A stretch of DNA of 64,000 nt from Clostridium aceticum (lineage in GTDB: Bacteria > Bacillota > Clostridia > Peptostreptococcales > Natronincolaceae). The notes beneath the pieces are model-generated. The model was not told the DNA's origin. It worked only from the letters and a program-made list of their open reading frames with translations, and did not search any database. The stretch lies in the NCBI RefSeq assembly GCF_001042715.1, contig NZ_CP009687.1, positions 2,905,418 to 2,969,417 of the forward strand, in the 5' to 3' direction. Positions 45,899-56,361 of this stretch are shown here, piece by piece (position 1 is the first letter of the stretch; each line of letters opens with the position of its first letter). A program made the position numbers and the translations under genes.

Positions 45899-47674
45899 TT
45901 AAATGTCCTCTAAAGCCTTGAAATCAATTATATACACTTGTCTTTGCTTACCATCTAATTTTATTCCTGATGTATTCTTGCTTGTAATTCCATGACTTCC
46001 ACCAGATAATATATATCCTTCAGCTTTCCATGCCTTAATAAGTTTTGTTCCTTTATTACTTCCAATGCCGATATCCCCTGCACTACCTTCAGCATCATTC
46101 ATTCTATTAATAAAGTCGAAATATCTATCTGGTGTACCGTCATTTATAATATGATTAAATGCTGCTGTCTCAATTATTAACTGCTTTGATTTATTAGTAG
46201 ACTCATAATCATATATGCCAAGGCACTCTGCCCTTTTAAACTCTTTCAGAGTCTTAAAGTACCTTTGATTACCATTTATATATTCATGTAATCTCTTTAA
46301 CTCTACAAGCACTTTATTTGACTTCTCAAATGCCTTATTTATTTGTTGATTTAACATCTCAAGTAGTTTATCAATATCTATGTTTAAATCAAAACACTCA
46401 TTTACTAGCTGTGCTGTAAATATAATTACTGCCATTCTCTTTGCTGCACGATGATTAATACCCTTTTTATTGCGTATAACTCTTACAGTAGCTAAGTATT
46501 CATCTACTAATGTCTTGGTATTATATCTACCTATTATATATTTAGCAAACTCTTCTCCAGCTTCTCCATAATTGGTATCCATGAATTCATCTAATTGTTC
46601 TGCATGTTCACCACTGTCAGTAAGATCATTATTACACTCTATCTCTATAAACCTATAGTAAGCACCTTTCTTAGTAGTATCTGAAATGGCATCTGCAATG
46701 CTTTCTTCTGTGCTCATTACTATAGGACAACAGTATTTCTTATCTTCCTTATCATGACATCTATGTTTAACATCTCTATGTGATAAAGCCATAATTTCAT
46801 CTATAAGTTTATTCTTATCTGACTTCTGATTAACATCATATCCTGCTATCTTATCATCCATAATATAAGGAATTATTCCGTAGCTTACCATAGATAGTTC
46901 TGAACTTGCCTTTGTCTCATTAAAGTTCCTTATTAAATCTTGAGGATTACCAAAAGGTGTTAAAGCTAATTTACTTGTAGTCGTTTTACCCTTAGATGTC
47001 TTGCCTGTATAATTTAAAACTATATTACATTCTTTTATCTTTTCAATTTCCAATGCTTGAGTTATAAACCCAGTAAATCCTGTTATCAATGCTGTCTCTA
47101 ATTTTGGATTGTCTACTACAAGCTCTCTAATACCTTCTACATAGCTTTCTAATGTACCTTTCTTAGCAATCTTATCTTTTAATTCCCCACAATATTCTGA
47201 TCCAAGCGATCCATCCTTTGTATATATATCTTGTAATCTTATCTCTTGCTCAATTTTACCGTCATCCGTTTCTATACTATCCCATCCAATGTTACAATGT
47301 TTTTTAATGAATTTATGTTCCTGTCTTATTTGAACATTAATCCAGTTTTTAAATTTCTCACAGTTCGCTTGTCCAAGTAAATAACCTGCTGCGTTAAGTT
47401 CCCTAAGTAGCTTTGAGGCTGTTTGCATATTATAATCTTTTTTTCTGATTATTTTTCTACCTCTCTTGAAGCTTACATCAAAGTATACTGCTCCATCTTC
47501 TGAACCTTCTTTAAAATAGAAGTCAAATTTTAAACTTCCATTCATAATGTCTTCAGGTGTTTGATTAATATTACCTGTCTCTCCGTTTCCAGTATTACTG
47601 CTCTCTGTTATATATCCATTGCTCTCCATTACCTCCGTTAATGCTTTTTCCGTAAATTCCTTTAAACCTTTCAT
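45899..47674 (-). CDS. DUF927-type P-loop ATPase (putative replication helicase)
   Basis: 591 aa. Walker A in YTGKTSKGKTTTSKLALTPFGNP (about residue 225), followed by NETKASSELSMVSYGIIPYIMDD and VMSTEESIADAI, the order expected for DUF927 proteins, which are helicase-like ATPases of phage and integrative elements. The N-terminal ~150 residues and a helical C-terminus (VLVELKRLHEYINGNQRYFK then an SGIKLDGKQRQVYIIDF strand) are family-like. Role by family: replication or primase-associated helicase. Two tandem ACCCAACA-type promoters lie upstream, and AAGGAGG precedes the ATG. Confidence 0.8.
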   Translation of the reverse strand: MKGLKEFTEKALTEVMESNGYITESSNTGNGETGNINQTPEDIMNGSLKFDFYFKEGSEDGAVYFDVSFKRGRKIIRKKDYNMQTASKLLRELNAAGYLLGQANCEKFKNWINVQIRQEHKFIKKHCNIGWDSIETDDGKIEQEIRLQDIYTKDGSLGSEYCGELKDKIAKKGTLESYVEGIRELVVDNPKLETALITGFTGFITQALEIEKIKECNIVLNYTGKTSKGKTTTSKLALTPFGNPQDLIRNFNETKASSELSMVSYGIIPYIMDDKIAGYDVNQKSDKNKLIDEIMALSHRDVKHRCHDKEDKKYCCPIVMSTEESIADAISDTTKKGAYYRFIEIECNNDLTDSGEHAEQLDEFMDTNYGEAGEEFAKYIIGRYNTKTLVDEYLATVRVIRNKKGINHRAAKRMAVIIFTAQLVNECFDLNIDIDKLLEMLNQQINKAFEKSNKVLVELKRLHEYINGNQRYFKTLKEFKRAECLGIYDYESTNKSKQLIIETAAFNHIINDGTPDRYFDFINRMNDAEGSAGDIGIGSNKGTKLIKAWKAEGYILSGGSHGITSKNTSGIKLDGKQRQVYIIDFKALEDI

Positions 47675-47698
47675 GTACGTATCCTCCTTAAATTTGTG

Positions 47699-47823
47699 TT
47701 AAGTTATTTAACTTATAAAGTTGATAGCTACATGTACTTTTCATCTGTTGGGTATAAAATCAACTTTCTTAAGTTTTTTAACTTACACCACGAATACACA
47801 CAGGATGTTCATGACTGTTGGGT
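47699..47823 (-). promoter_or_regulatory. Tandem duplicated promoter/operator of the DUF927 gene
   Basis: ACCCAACA appears at 47816..47823 and 47746..47753, 70 bases apart. Each is followed by a 17-bp palindrome TTAAGTTWTTTAACTTA, at 47769..47785 and 47699..47715, also 70 bases apart. The first has a -10-like TGTATT (47793..47798) at 17-bp spacing, the second is weaker. Suggests a duplicated promoter with an operator near the transcription start. Confidence 0.5.
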
Positions 47824-47824
47824 A

Positions 47825-47855
47825 TAAAAAAGAGCCTAACAAAAGTTAGACTCAA
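47825..47855 (-). terminator. Terminator after the 401-aa gene, abutting a promoter
   Basis: GAGTCTAAC / GTTAGGCTC stem with TTTTTT on the minus strand; the T-tract touches the ACCCAACA box at 47816..47823. Confidence 0.85.
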
Positions 47856-47886
47856 TTCTAATATGTTTAATTATTAATATCACACA

Positions 47887-49092
47887 CTATAATACTGCTT
47901 TATAAATGTCTGATGTTAGATGGTCATATAATTCTTTCAATTCTGATGGTGTTTCTATTACAATTACTGCATTCATTGATTTAGGGCTATTATTTGTATT
48001 GTTTAAAATATCCTTAACATTAGTTGATGCCCCCATTAAACCGTACTCAAAGTTTTGCCCTCTAATTATTCCAATTGTTTTTTCTAAACTTTTCCTTGCT
48101 TTTTTATCTACATCAGTATATAAGTCCAATGCAATTTTTCTATAATCAAACGTGTGCCCTTTATTAACTGATTCTTTAGCTATTCCTGTGTTTCCTGTTA
48201 ATAAATCACCAAGCTTTATATAACTGCCCTTGTTATTATTCTTATAATATAATGATAGGTTCCCACTTGGGTGTATCCTTATTTTCTCGTCCCAATTCTC
48301 ATATATAGCTGCTTTTGCCTTTAGCTCTAATGCATCTTCTTCAAATAATTGGTCAACTATACTTTCATCTTTAACGTAACCACTTTTACTTGTTACGCTC
48401 CAACTACTTCCACCTGTATTAAGAGCTAAATTTCTAGCTGCTTTTACACCTTCCTCGTCTAATACCACTACTGCTGTATATTTATCTTTATCAATATCCA
48501 TATCACTAAAATTAGGATAATTAAATCCCATAAACCATATCTCTTCACTGTTAAAGAATGATTTTAATCTATATATTGGATTATTTACTCTATGTAATTC
48601 TTTATCTCCTATAAACTCATAATTATAATCAAATGGCTCCTCTAGCTTTACTTTTTTGTTATTCATGTAATTATCTGCATCTTCGTTTTTATCAACATTG
48701 AATACCTTCATAATAAACTTAGACTTACTAACTACTTCTAAATAATATTCAACGGCATATTTAGTAAAATCTTCAACATCTTTCACTAATACTGCCCAGC
48801 CTTTTGATTTTTCAGTAAGTTTTTCATACCAATAATAATAAGCTTTCTTTTCAATTTCTTTTATCTTTTCTTCTTTTACATTAAATAAGCTAGATTCAGT
48901 AATACTACGTCTATTCTTTCTAAATCTTTCTTCTTCCTCTTGCTCTTCTGCATTGAGTTCTTGTCTATAATAAGGATATAGGACTGTATATTTGCTTTCA
49001 TTTATGTTTTTTAATTCTGCAATAGTATTAATTTCATTATCAATATTCTCAATGAGATCATTTGAAATCAACAAGTATTTATAAAGCCTCAT
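47887..49092 (-). CDS. Hypothetical protein, 401 aa
   Basis: Unrecognised soluble, Lys/Glu-rich protein. A helical N-terminal half (RFRKNRRSITESS, EKIKEIEKKAYYYWYEKL), then an alpha/beta part with FIGDKELHRVNNPIYRL. CGGAGG precedes the ATG. It is the rightmost gene on the element side; the next gene is chromosomal rlmD. No integrase motif is visible, so I do not assign it a recombination role. Confidence 0.6.
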   Translation of the reverse strand: MRLYKYLLISNDLIENIDNEINTIAELKNINESKYTVLYPYYRQELNAEEQEEEERFRKNRRSITESSLFNVKEEKIKEIEKKAYYYWYEKLTEKSKGWAVLVKDVEDFTKYAVEYYLEVVSKSKFIMKVFNVDKNEDADNYMNNKKVKLEEPFDYNYEFIGDKELHRVNNPIYRLKSFFNSEEIWFMGFNYPNFSDMDIDKDKYTAVVVLDEEGVKAARNLALNTGGSSWSVTSKSGYVKDESIVDQLFEEDALELKAKAAIYENWDEKIRIHPSGNLSLYYKNNNKGSYIKLGDLLTGNTGIAKESVNKGHTFDYRKIALDLYTDVDKKARKSLEKTIGIIRGQNFEYGLMGASTNVKDILNNTNNSPKSMNAVIVIETPSELKELYDHLTSDIYKAVL

Positions 49093-49377
49093 ATTTTTAA
49101 TCCTCCGATATTTTAGTTCTACATCTCAATGTAGTTTTTTCTTTAAATGATTCCATACAATACCTGTTATTTTTCAATGACAATTTATTAATCAACAAGT
49201 ATTTGCAATGTTAAGTATTTATATCAAAATTATACCAATAAACCTATAACCTTTCAATCATAAAGTGCATAACATGACTTTAGTGACTTCCATTTATTAT
49301 AGTTTTTAGCAAAATAAATGAGCCACATTTCTGTAGCTCCATCTTATATAATGTGAATTAACCCTATTATCTTGTGT
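49093..49377. other. Probable right junction of the element
   Basis: 285 noncoding bases between the last element gene and rlmD. Contains TGACTTTAGTGACTT at 49275..49289, which also occurs at 44743..44757 at the end of the D12 methylase gene, and the rlmD terminator. No tRNA is seen. The attachment core cannot be fixed without the left end. Confidence 0.4.
49314..49340 (-). terminator. Terminator after rlmD
   Basis: GAGCTACA / TGTGGCTC stem, GAAA-type loop, ATTTATTTT tail on the minus strand. Confidence 0.75.
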
Positions 49378-51012
49378 TCATACCATCCTAAAATGATTTA
49401 ATGCTTCAGTTATGAACCTTCCCTTTTCTGGTGGACATTGTGGCACACGTACATCTTTTGATTTTGGAAGATTATAGTTTATGCCCATCTCTATACCTAA
49501 TTTCCTTTTTACTTGTGAAATATATAGACTGGATACTTTCATACTATGATTTTTTAAAACATAATCCTTTATTTCTTCATAGGTAGCTTTGCTTTCAGCA
49601 CTAGTAATATCAAGCTCATCAAGATCTATGTCAATCTCAATTCTATCGTCTGGATTTTTTCTGGACAAAAGAACAACCGTCTCAACATGCGGTGTATGCG
49701 GAAACATATCCATCAACTGCGCCTTATCTACCTGATAACCGCTGGCTTCTAGTTCTACTAAATCCCTAACTAATGTTTTAGGATTGCAAGATACATAGAC
49801 GATTTTTTCTGCATCAAAACTGATAATATCCTTCAGTGCCTGGGGATGGATTCCTGCTCTTGGTGGGTCTATGATGATGATGTCTGGTTTTTCTTTTAAT
49901 TTTTTTACTTCTTCTTTTACATCTCCTGCGATAAAACTACAATTGTTTAAGTTGTTTGAATTAGCATTTTCCCTAGCTGCCTCTACAGCTTCTTCTATGA
50001 TTTCAATCCCTACTACTTTTTCTGCATTAGGAGCTACGATTTGTCCTATGGTACCCGTACCACAATAAAGATCAAATACAACTTGACCTTTGGCTTCTCC
50101 CACAAAGTCTCTTACGATAGAATAGAGTTTTTCTGCTCCTTGAGAATTGGTTTGAAAGAAGGAAAAGGCAGATATTTTAAATTTCAATCCTAAAAGTTCT
50201 TCTACTACATAGTCCCTACCATATAAGATATCGGTTTTATCACTTTGAACAATGTCAGCAAGGTTATCATTGAAGGTATGTAAAAAGCCTACAATACCTC
50301 CACGTAATTCTAATGCCAATAATTTTTCCACCAAGTCCTGTATATTTATTTGACTCTGTGTCGTCGTTACCAAGTTTATTAGGATTTCCCCTGTAAAATG
50401 AGCTTTTCTTATCACCAAATGTCTCAAATACCCTTCATGTCTTCGAGTATTATAATAGGACAAACCCTTTTCTTTAAAATAATCTAGGATTGTTGTTAAT
50501 AACTTTCTAAAATCCTCATCCATAATCAGACAGGCATCTACTGTGACAATGTCGTAATGTCTCCCTCTTTTGTGCATCCCTAGAGTCAAAGGTCCCCCCT
50601 TTTCCTCATCCCCAAAGGAAAACTCCATTTTATTCCTATAATCAAAAGCTGTAGGACTGCCTTCTATACCTAACCACGTATAATTTTTGATAGCAAACTC
50701 TTCAAAAAGTCTTTTTACTTGCTTTTCTTTCAATAGTAGTTGTTCCTCATAGGCTACTGTCTGTTGAAAACATCCACCGCAGTTTCCAAAATGCTGGCAA
50801 GGAGATTGATCCTCTAATGGAGAGTTCTCTAGTATTTCTAAAACCTGAGCTTCTGCCTGCTTCTTTTTTATTTTCTTGATAGCAGCTCTTACCAATTGAC
50901 CTGGTATACCATGTTTTACAGTAACTTTTACATCCCCTACATAACCATAACCTTTGCCGCCAAACTCACTATCTTCTATTTTAAATTCTACAATTTCTTT
51001 TCTCTTTAGCAT
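49378..51012 (-). CDS. rlmD: 23S rRNA (uracil-5-)-methyltransferase RlmD, with C-terminal extension
   Basis: About 544 aa. TRAM domain at the N-terminus, then the 4Fe-4S cysteines (CQHFGNCGGCFQQ), SAM motif VFDLYCGTGTIGQIV, catalytic block DPPRAGIHPQALKDI and nucleophile Cys in YVSCNPKTLVRDL. It methylates a uridine in 23S rRNA. Beyond the usual end it carries ~90 extra residues (KATYEEIKDYVLKNH, VSSLYISQVKRKLGIEMG, VRVPQCPPEKGRFI), a domain seen in clostridial homologues. GGGAG lies 7 bases before the ATG at 51012, so the ATG at 51036 is less likely. First chromosomal gene beside the element. Confidence 0.92.
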   Translation of the reverse strand: MLKRKEIVEFKIEDSEFGGKGYGYVGDVKVTVKHGIPGQLVRAAIKKIKKKQAEAQVLEILENSPLEDQSPCQHFGNCGGCFQQTVAYEEQLLLKEKQVKRLFEEFAIKNYTWLGIEGSPTAFDYRNKMEFSFGDEEKGGPLTLGMHKRGRHYDIVTVDACLIMDEDFRKLLTTILDYFKEKGLSYYNTRRHEGYLRHLVIRKAHFTGEILINLVTTTQSQINIQDLVEKLLALELRGGIVGFLHTFNDNLADIVQSDKTDILYGRDYVVEELLGLKFKISAFSFFQTNSQGAEKLYSIVRDFVGEAKGQVVFDLYCGTGTIGQIVAPNAEKVVGIEIIEEAVEAARENANSNNLNNCSFIAGDVKEEVKKLKEKPDIIIIDPPRAGIHPQALKDIISFDAEKIVYVSCNPKTLVRDLVELEASGYQVDKAQLMDMFPHTPHVETVVLLSRKNPDDRIEIDIDLDELDITSAESKATYEEIKDYVLKNHSMKVSSLYISQVKRKLGIEMGINYNLPKSKDVRVPQCPPEKGRFITEALNHFRMV

Positions 51013-51076
51013 CTTTTCACTCCCATTACTTTTCATTGAAGTTTTAATCCATATCCTTAGTTTATGTCATCAAAAC

Positions 51077-51116
51077 AAAAAATATAGTGATCGGTACAAC
51101 TAACCGTCACTATATT
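51077..51116 (-). terminator. Terminator after the SAM methyltransferase gene
   Basis: ATATAGTGACGGTTAG / ... TAACCGATCACTATAT-type stem with TTTTTTG on the minus strand, past the stop at 51150. Confidence 0.8.
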
Positions 51117-51149
51117 ATAGCCTAAGTTTGGAATATAATCAAAAATTTA

Positions 51150-51914
51150 TCATTTATTTGCCTTTAATATATAGGCAGGGGCTAAAAATTCCTTTGTTTC
51201 TTCAAACTTCTTTACCAACTGTTCCGTCAATTCCACAAAACCCTTTGTCAAGTTTTCATTTTCCAAATCATTAGAACCTTTGATTAGAGTTTGTTTTTTC
51301 TTATCTAAAAACTTTACTGCCATTTCAGCATTAATTTTTTCATTGAATTCCCTCCAATGAATATCTTTAAATCCTACAATGCTTAATCCCTCTTCTAAAT
51401 CACTGGGATGTATTTCATTAAAAGCAGCCATTGCCTTCAATATGCTAATACTTTTTATGATCCTAAGTCTTTGAGACCAATAGGTATACTCCTTGCTATC
51501 CACCGACCAGATAGGCATTTCTTCTGTGATCAGCAATTGACCTCCTGTCTTTAAAACCCTATAAAGTTCTTTTAAGGTTTTCATGACCCGCAGAGGAAAC
51601 TGTTCTACGGAAGAAAGTGTATAATTACAGATAACTACATCAATGGAATTGGAAGGGACAAAATACAAGTCACTTAAATCTCCTCTTCTTAAGGTTAACT
51701 TTTTAAAAATAGGTTGAATATCCTCTTCAATTTCATTAAAGTGACGGTCATCAATATCAACGGAAATCAATTCAGTGTTCCATTTGTTTTCAGACACCTT
51801 TTTAGCAATGAGCCTAGTAGTATTTCCCCAGCTAGTCCCTCCTTCTAAAATAGTCTTTCCTTCTAGATTAATTCCCTCCCAAAGAAATTTGTCAGCAGTA
51901 ACAATTTTATACAT
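51150..51914 (-). CDS. Class I SAM-dependent methyltransferase
   Basis: 254 aa. Motif I LEGGTSWGNTTRLIAKKV, acidic strand LISVDIDDRHF, motif IV DVVICNYTLSSV, and the helix-strand ELYRVLKTGGQLLITEE: a UbiE/Methyltransf_11-type fold. Substrate unknown. AAGGAGG precedes the ATG. It has its own terminator and follows the 186-aa gene. Confidence 0.85.
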   Translation of the reverse strand: MYKIVTADKFLWEGINLEGKTILEGGTSWGNTTRLIAKKVSENKWNTELISVDIDDRHFNEIEEDIQPIFKKLTLRRGDLSDLYFVPSNSIDVVICNYTLSSVEQFPLRVMKTLKELYRVLKTGGQLLITEEMPIWSVDSKEYTYWSQRLRIIKSISILKAMAAFNEIHPSDLEEGLSIVGFKDIHWREFNEKINAEMAVKFLDKKKQTLIKGSNDLENENLTKGFVELTEQLVKKFEETKEFLAPAYILKANK

Positions 51915-51942
51915 GATATCCCTCCTTATTTTCTATATCCTT

Positions 51943-52503
51943 TTAATATTTTGCATTAATATAGCTTTCTATTAGGGAAGTTCTAATGCCTTCTTTAAAT
52001 ACCCCCTCCTCCTGCAATCTATTTAAAAGACCTGGATTTCTTGAATGTAATATAATATGCTCATAATCTTTAAAAACTACTTCAAACAAGTTTTCTTTTA
52101 AATGTGAAGAAGTTACCTTAATATAATAAGCCTCAACATCATAAAAATCTAATAACTCTACTGCCTTTAAAGTACTTTGATCCTTTTTATGATAATAATA
52201 GTTTACTTTGTCCAAGTAATCCTTGTGCATTTCAGGATGCTTGTCGTACTTTTTTATTTCCTTCGCCTTCAAATAACAATACTTGGCCATGCTATTATAG
52301 TATTGATAGTTGTAAATCGCCTTATTAAAGTTATCTACCCGTTTAAAGGGTTGGATATTCATCTGTTTTATATAAGCATAACCCTCTTCTATATATTCCC
52401 TCTTGTTTATATCACCTTTTCTAAACTGGTCTATTAAACTTTGTCTTTGCTGAAAAAACTTTTCAAATATATTTTCACCTTCCACATACTTCACGCTGAA
52501 CAC
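51943..52503 (-). CDS. Conserved clostridial hypothetical protein
   Basis: 186 aa, mostly helical, Tyr/Lys-rich, no membrane segment. I recall such proteins as a conserved uncharacterised family in Clostridia (probably DUF6648). Start is uncertain: GTG at 52503, or GTG at 52494 with AGAGGG 8 bases upstream. Sits between pssA and the methyltransferase on the same strand. Confidence 0.65.
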   Translation of the reverse strand: MFSVKYVEGENIFEKFFQQRQSLIDQFRKGDINKREYIEEGYAYIKQMNIQPFKRVDNFNKAIYNYQYYNSMAKYCYLKAKEIKKYDKHPEMHKDYLDKVNYYYHKKDQSTLKAVELLDFYDVEAYYIKVTSSHLKENLFEVVFKDYEHIILHSRNPGLLNRLQEEGVFKEGIRTSLIESYINAKY

Positions 52504-52535
52504 CCTCTACTGAACATAATGTAAGTACTGTAACG

Positions 52536-52562
52536 AAAAGGCTCCTAGTAAAGGAGCCTTTA
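52536..52562 (-). terminator. Terminator after pssA
   Basis: AAGGCTCCT / AGGAGCCTT perfect 9-bp stem, 4-9 nt loop, T tail; overlaps the last base of the stop codon. Confidence 0.85.
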
Positions 52563-53075
52563 TCTTTTCTTTAATTTAATTTTCTTACTTATCATAGAAT
52601 ATGATAAAAATAACGTCATCATTCCTATAAAGTATACGCTCGTCGGATAATTAATAGAATATAAAGTGACGAGGGCCAATATCCCTCCACACATAGTGAT
52701 AGGGATTCCCATATAAACACCTTCAAACTCCATGATATTATAACGTGCTAATCTATAAGCCCCTGATATAGCAAAAATTACCATGATTAGTATCCCTATA
52801 ATACCAAACTTTGCTAAATGAAAACTCCATATTAACACTGCTGGTGCAACCCCAAAGGAAATTAAATCACATAAGGAGTCTAGTTCTTTTCCTAATTCAC
52901 TCTCAACATCTAACTTTCTTGCTAACTGTCCATCTAAGCGATCTGTAAATGCTGCTACTAAAATTAATAATGCTGAAACAGTATAGGATTCATTTATTAT
53001 ACTAACAATTGCTAGGATCCCTAGAGTTAAGTTAAAAAAAGTAAACATATTGGGTATATGTGCCTTTACCTTCAC
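52560..53075 (-). CDS. pssA: CDP-diacylglycerol-serine O-phosphatidyltransferase
   Basis: 171 aa membrane protein. The CDP-alcohol phosphatidyltransferase signature D-G-x2-A-R-x8-G-x3-D-x3-D is complete in DGQLARKLDVESELGKELDS followed by LCD. About six hydrophobic helices. It makes phosphatidylserine from CDP-diacylglycerol and serine, the precursor of phosphatidylethanolamine. Length and the compact clostridial form favour PssA over PgsA. GTG start with AGGTGG 7 bases upstream. Confidence 0.88.
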   Translation of the reverse strand: MKVKAHIPNMFTFFNLTLGILAIVSIINESYTVSALLILVAAFTDRLDGQLARKLDVESELGKELDSLCDLISFGVAPAVLIWSFHLAKFGIIGILIMVIFAISGAYRLARYNIMEFEGVYMGIPITMCGGILALVTLYSINYPTSVYFIGMMTLFLSYSMISKKIKLKKR

Positions 53076-54478
<1,403 letters not shown>

Positions 54479-54562
54479 AAATTATGGCTTTTAGCATACC
54501 TAAAAGATAGCTTTAGGTGAAAGAACTAAGCTGTATATAAAAATATAAGTATTTTAAAAAAA

Positions 54563-54600
54563 GATAAAATGGCGGCCTTTTAAAGGCTGCTATTTTATCT
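54563..54600. terminator. Bidirectional terminator between fba and the phosphoesterase gene
   Basis: AAAATGGCGGCCTTT / AAAGGCTGCTATTTT stem with T runs on both strands between two convergent genes. Confidence 0.85.
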
Positions 54601-55290
54601 TTAAAAAATTTTATATAACTGAAATTTTAAATAATCACAGGATACTAAATGATAGTGTATTCCATTATACAATCCTTTAATCCCTGTATCATAGAATTCT
54701 TCTCCATGTAAATGACCGTAGATTACCATATGTACGTTGTATTCCTCACATATTTCTGTAAATAAAGAGGGCTCATGCTGCTCATTTGTAGGAGGGTAAT
54801 GTAACATACAAATGATTTTTGTATATCCAGACTTCTTAGCACCCTCTAAAGAAAGTTTTAAACGATGAACTTCTCTATGATAAATTTTTTCGTCTTGTTG
54901 AGTAAACTTATTACTATTGGGTGAACTCCACCCCCTCGTTCCACATATAGCATAATCTTCATAGGCAAAAAAATTATTTTGCAAAAATTTCAACGTCTTA
55001 AAAGTATTATTGAGTTTCTTTATAGAACCCCACCAATAATCATGATTTCCTTTTAATAAAATTTTTTCTCCTGGCAAAGTCTCAATCCAATTTAAATCCT
55101 CCATCGCCTCTTCCATATTCATCCCCCAAGAAATATCTCCGGGAATCAGTACTGTATCTTCACTTTTTACCTTCTTACACCAATCCTCTCTAATCTTTTC
55201 ATGGTGCATGGTCCATTGAGGTCCAAAAATATCCATTGGTTTATCAACTTTGCTACTCAAATGCAGGTCTCCTATTGCATATAAAGCCAT
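54601..55290 (-). CDS. Metallophosphoesterase
   Basis: 229 aa. Calcineurin-like motifs in order: GDLHLS, GDISWG, GNHDYWWG, and a late YGHLHGE. Binds a dinuclear metal centre and hydrolyses phosphodiesters; the substrate is unknown. The ATG at 55290 (AGGTG upstream) avoids overlap with sasB; an upstream ATG would add 16 residues overlapping it. Probably cotranscribed with sasB. Confidence 0.88.
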   Translation of the reverse strand: MALYAIGDLHLSSKVDKPMDIFGPQWTMHHEKIREDWCKKVKSEDTVLIPGDISWGMNMEEAMEDLNWIETLPGEKILLKGNHDYWWGSIKKLNNTFKTLKFLQNNFFAYEDYAICGTRGWSSPNSNKFTQQDEKIYHREVHRLKLSLEGAKKSGYTKIICMLHYPPTNEQHEPSLFTEICEEYNVHMVIYGHLHGEEFYDTGIKGLYNGIHYHLVSCDYLKFQLYKIF

Positions 55291-55321
55291 CTTATCACCT
55301 ATCTTCAAATTCTTTAAATTC

Positions 55322-56131
55322 TTACTCGCAAGGCTCATATTTCTGTGTTAGTTTGTTGATTTCTTTGTGTAGTATCTTTAATTCCATAGTATCTCCCTTT
55401 TCCCAAAGCCTATTAAACCTTTCTTGGAATTCATTAGCTTCTTTGATTCTGCCTGAAAGATATAGCGTTTGAACACTTTGTAAGATACTAGAAACGATAT
55501 TGGATCGAACCTCAAAAAACTTTTGAGCCTGTCTAATCTCATGACGTATTTCAGACATTTCTTGATCTAGTTTAAAAGCGGCATCTGAAGCTTTTTTCAA
55601 TCTATCTTCAATATGATTAGGAATTTGTTGTTTATACTTGTATTTTAAAGAATGTTCAATAATTGCCCAAAAGTTCATTGCCAAAGTTCTAATTTGTATT
55701 TCTGCTAATATATTTTTAGGTCCTAATGCCGTATGTATAGGATATTTAATCACCACATGATAACTTCGATAACCACTATCTTTAAAATGTGTTATATAAT
55801 CCTTTTCTAAAACAATTTCTAAATCTTCTCCATCGCGATCTCTTATATAATCTACAACAGTATAAATATCTTCAACAAACTGACACATAATTCTGATGCC
55901 GGCAATGTCCTCTATTTGTTCGGAAATTTCTTCAGAATTTACATTTAACTTTTTGGCTTTTTCTAAAATACTAGATACCTTTTTAACTCTACCAGTCACA
56001 AACTCTATCGGCGAATATTCACCAATAGTACGAAGTTCGTTTCTGATACTTTTAAACTTTACCTTCAGTTCCTCTACTGCGTGTTCATAGGGAATTAAAA
56101 ACTTCTTCCATTCTATATTTTCCATATCCAT
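55322..56131 (-). CDS. sasB: Small alarmone synthetase, RelQ/SasB type
   Basis: 269 aa; the family is about 211, so the C-terminus has ~60 extra residues (QTLYLSGRIKEANEFQERF...). Matches remembered YjbM almost throughout: PYEHAVEELKVKFK, SPIEFVTGRVKKVSSILEKA, EDIAGIRIMCQFVEDIY, GYRSYHVVIKYP, EIQIRTLAMNFWATIEH-like block, RLKKASDAAFKLDQEMSEIR. Transfers pyrophosphate from ATP to GDP/GTP to make (p)ppGpp. No hydrolase or TGS/ACT domain, so a single-domain synthase. No strong Shine-Dalgarno, start slightly uncertain. Confidence 0.93.
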   Translation of the reverse strand: MDMENIEWKKFLIPYEHAVEELKVKFKSIRNELRTIGEYSPIEFVTGRVKKVSSILEKAKKLNVNSEEISEQIEDIAGIRIMCQFVEDIYTVVDYIRDRDGEDLEIVLEKDYITHFKDSGYRSYHVVIKYPIHTALGPKNILAEIQIRTLAMNFWAIIEHSLKYKYKQQIPNHIEDRLKKASDAAFKLDQEMSEIRHEIRQAQKFFEVRSNIVSSILQSVQTLYLSGRIKEANEFQERFNRLWEKGDTMELKILHKEINKLTQKYEPCE

Positions 56132-56361
56132 AATCCATCACACCCCACTATGCCAAAACTTTTCCACAGTTGAAATCACATACATCTTATCTATTATATC
56201 ATTATTTGATGGTTTTTTTAATTTATTTATACATCCAAAAAGCTTTTCTATTATAGTAATACTGTATTTTTTTCCTTATACCTAATCTTTATACACTTTA
56301 TACTCCTTCTTGGGGCATTAAAGGCAAAATTATAGAGCAGTTAAGCTGCCCTATGATTTTA

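Noticed and set aside
49093-49377. tRNA gene as integration site
   Set aside because: No cloverleaf or CCA-like acceptor end could be read in this stretch.
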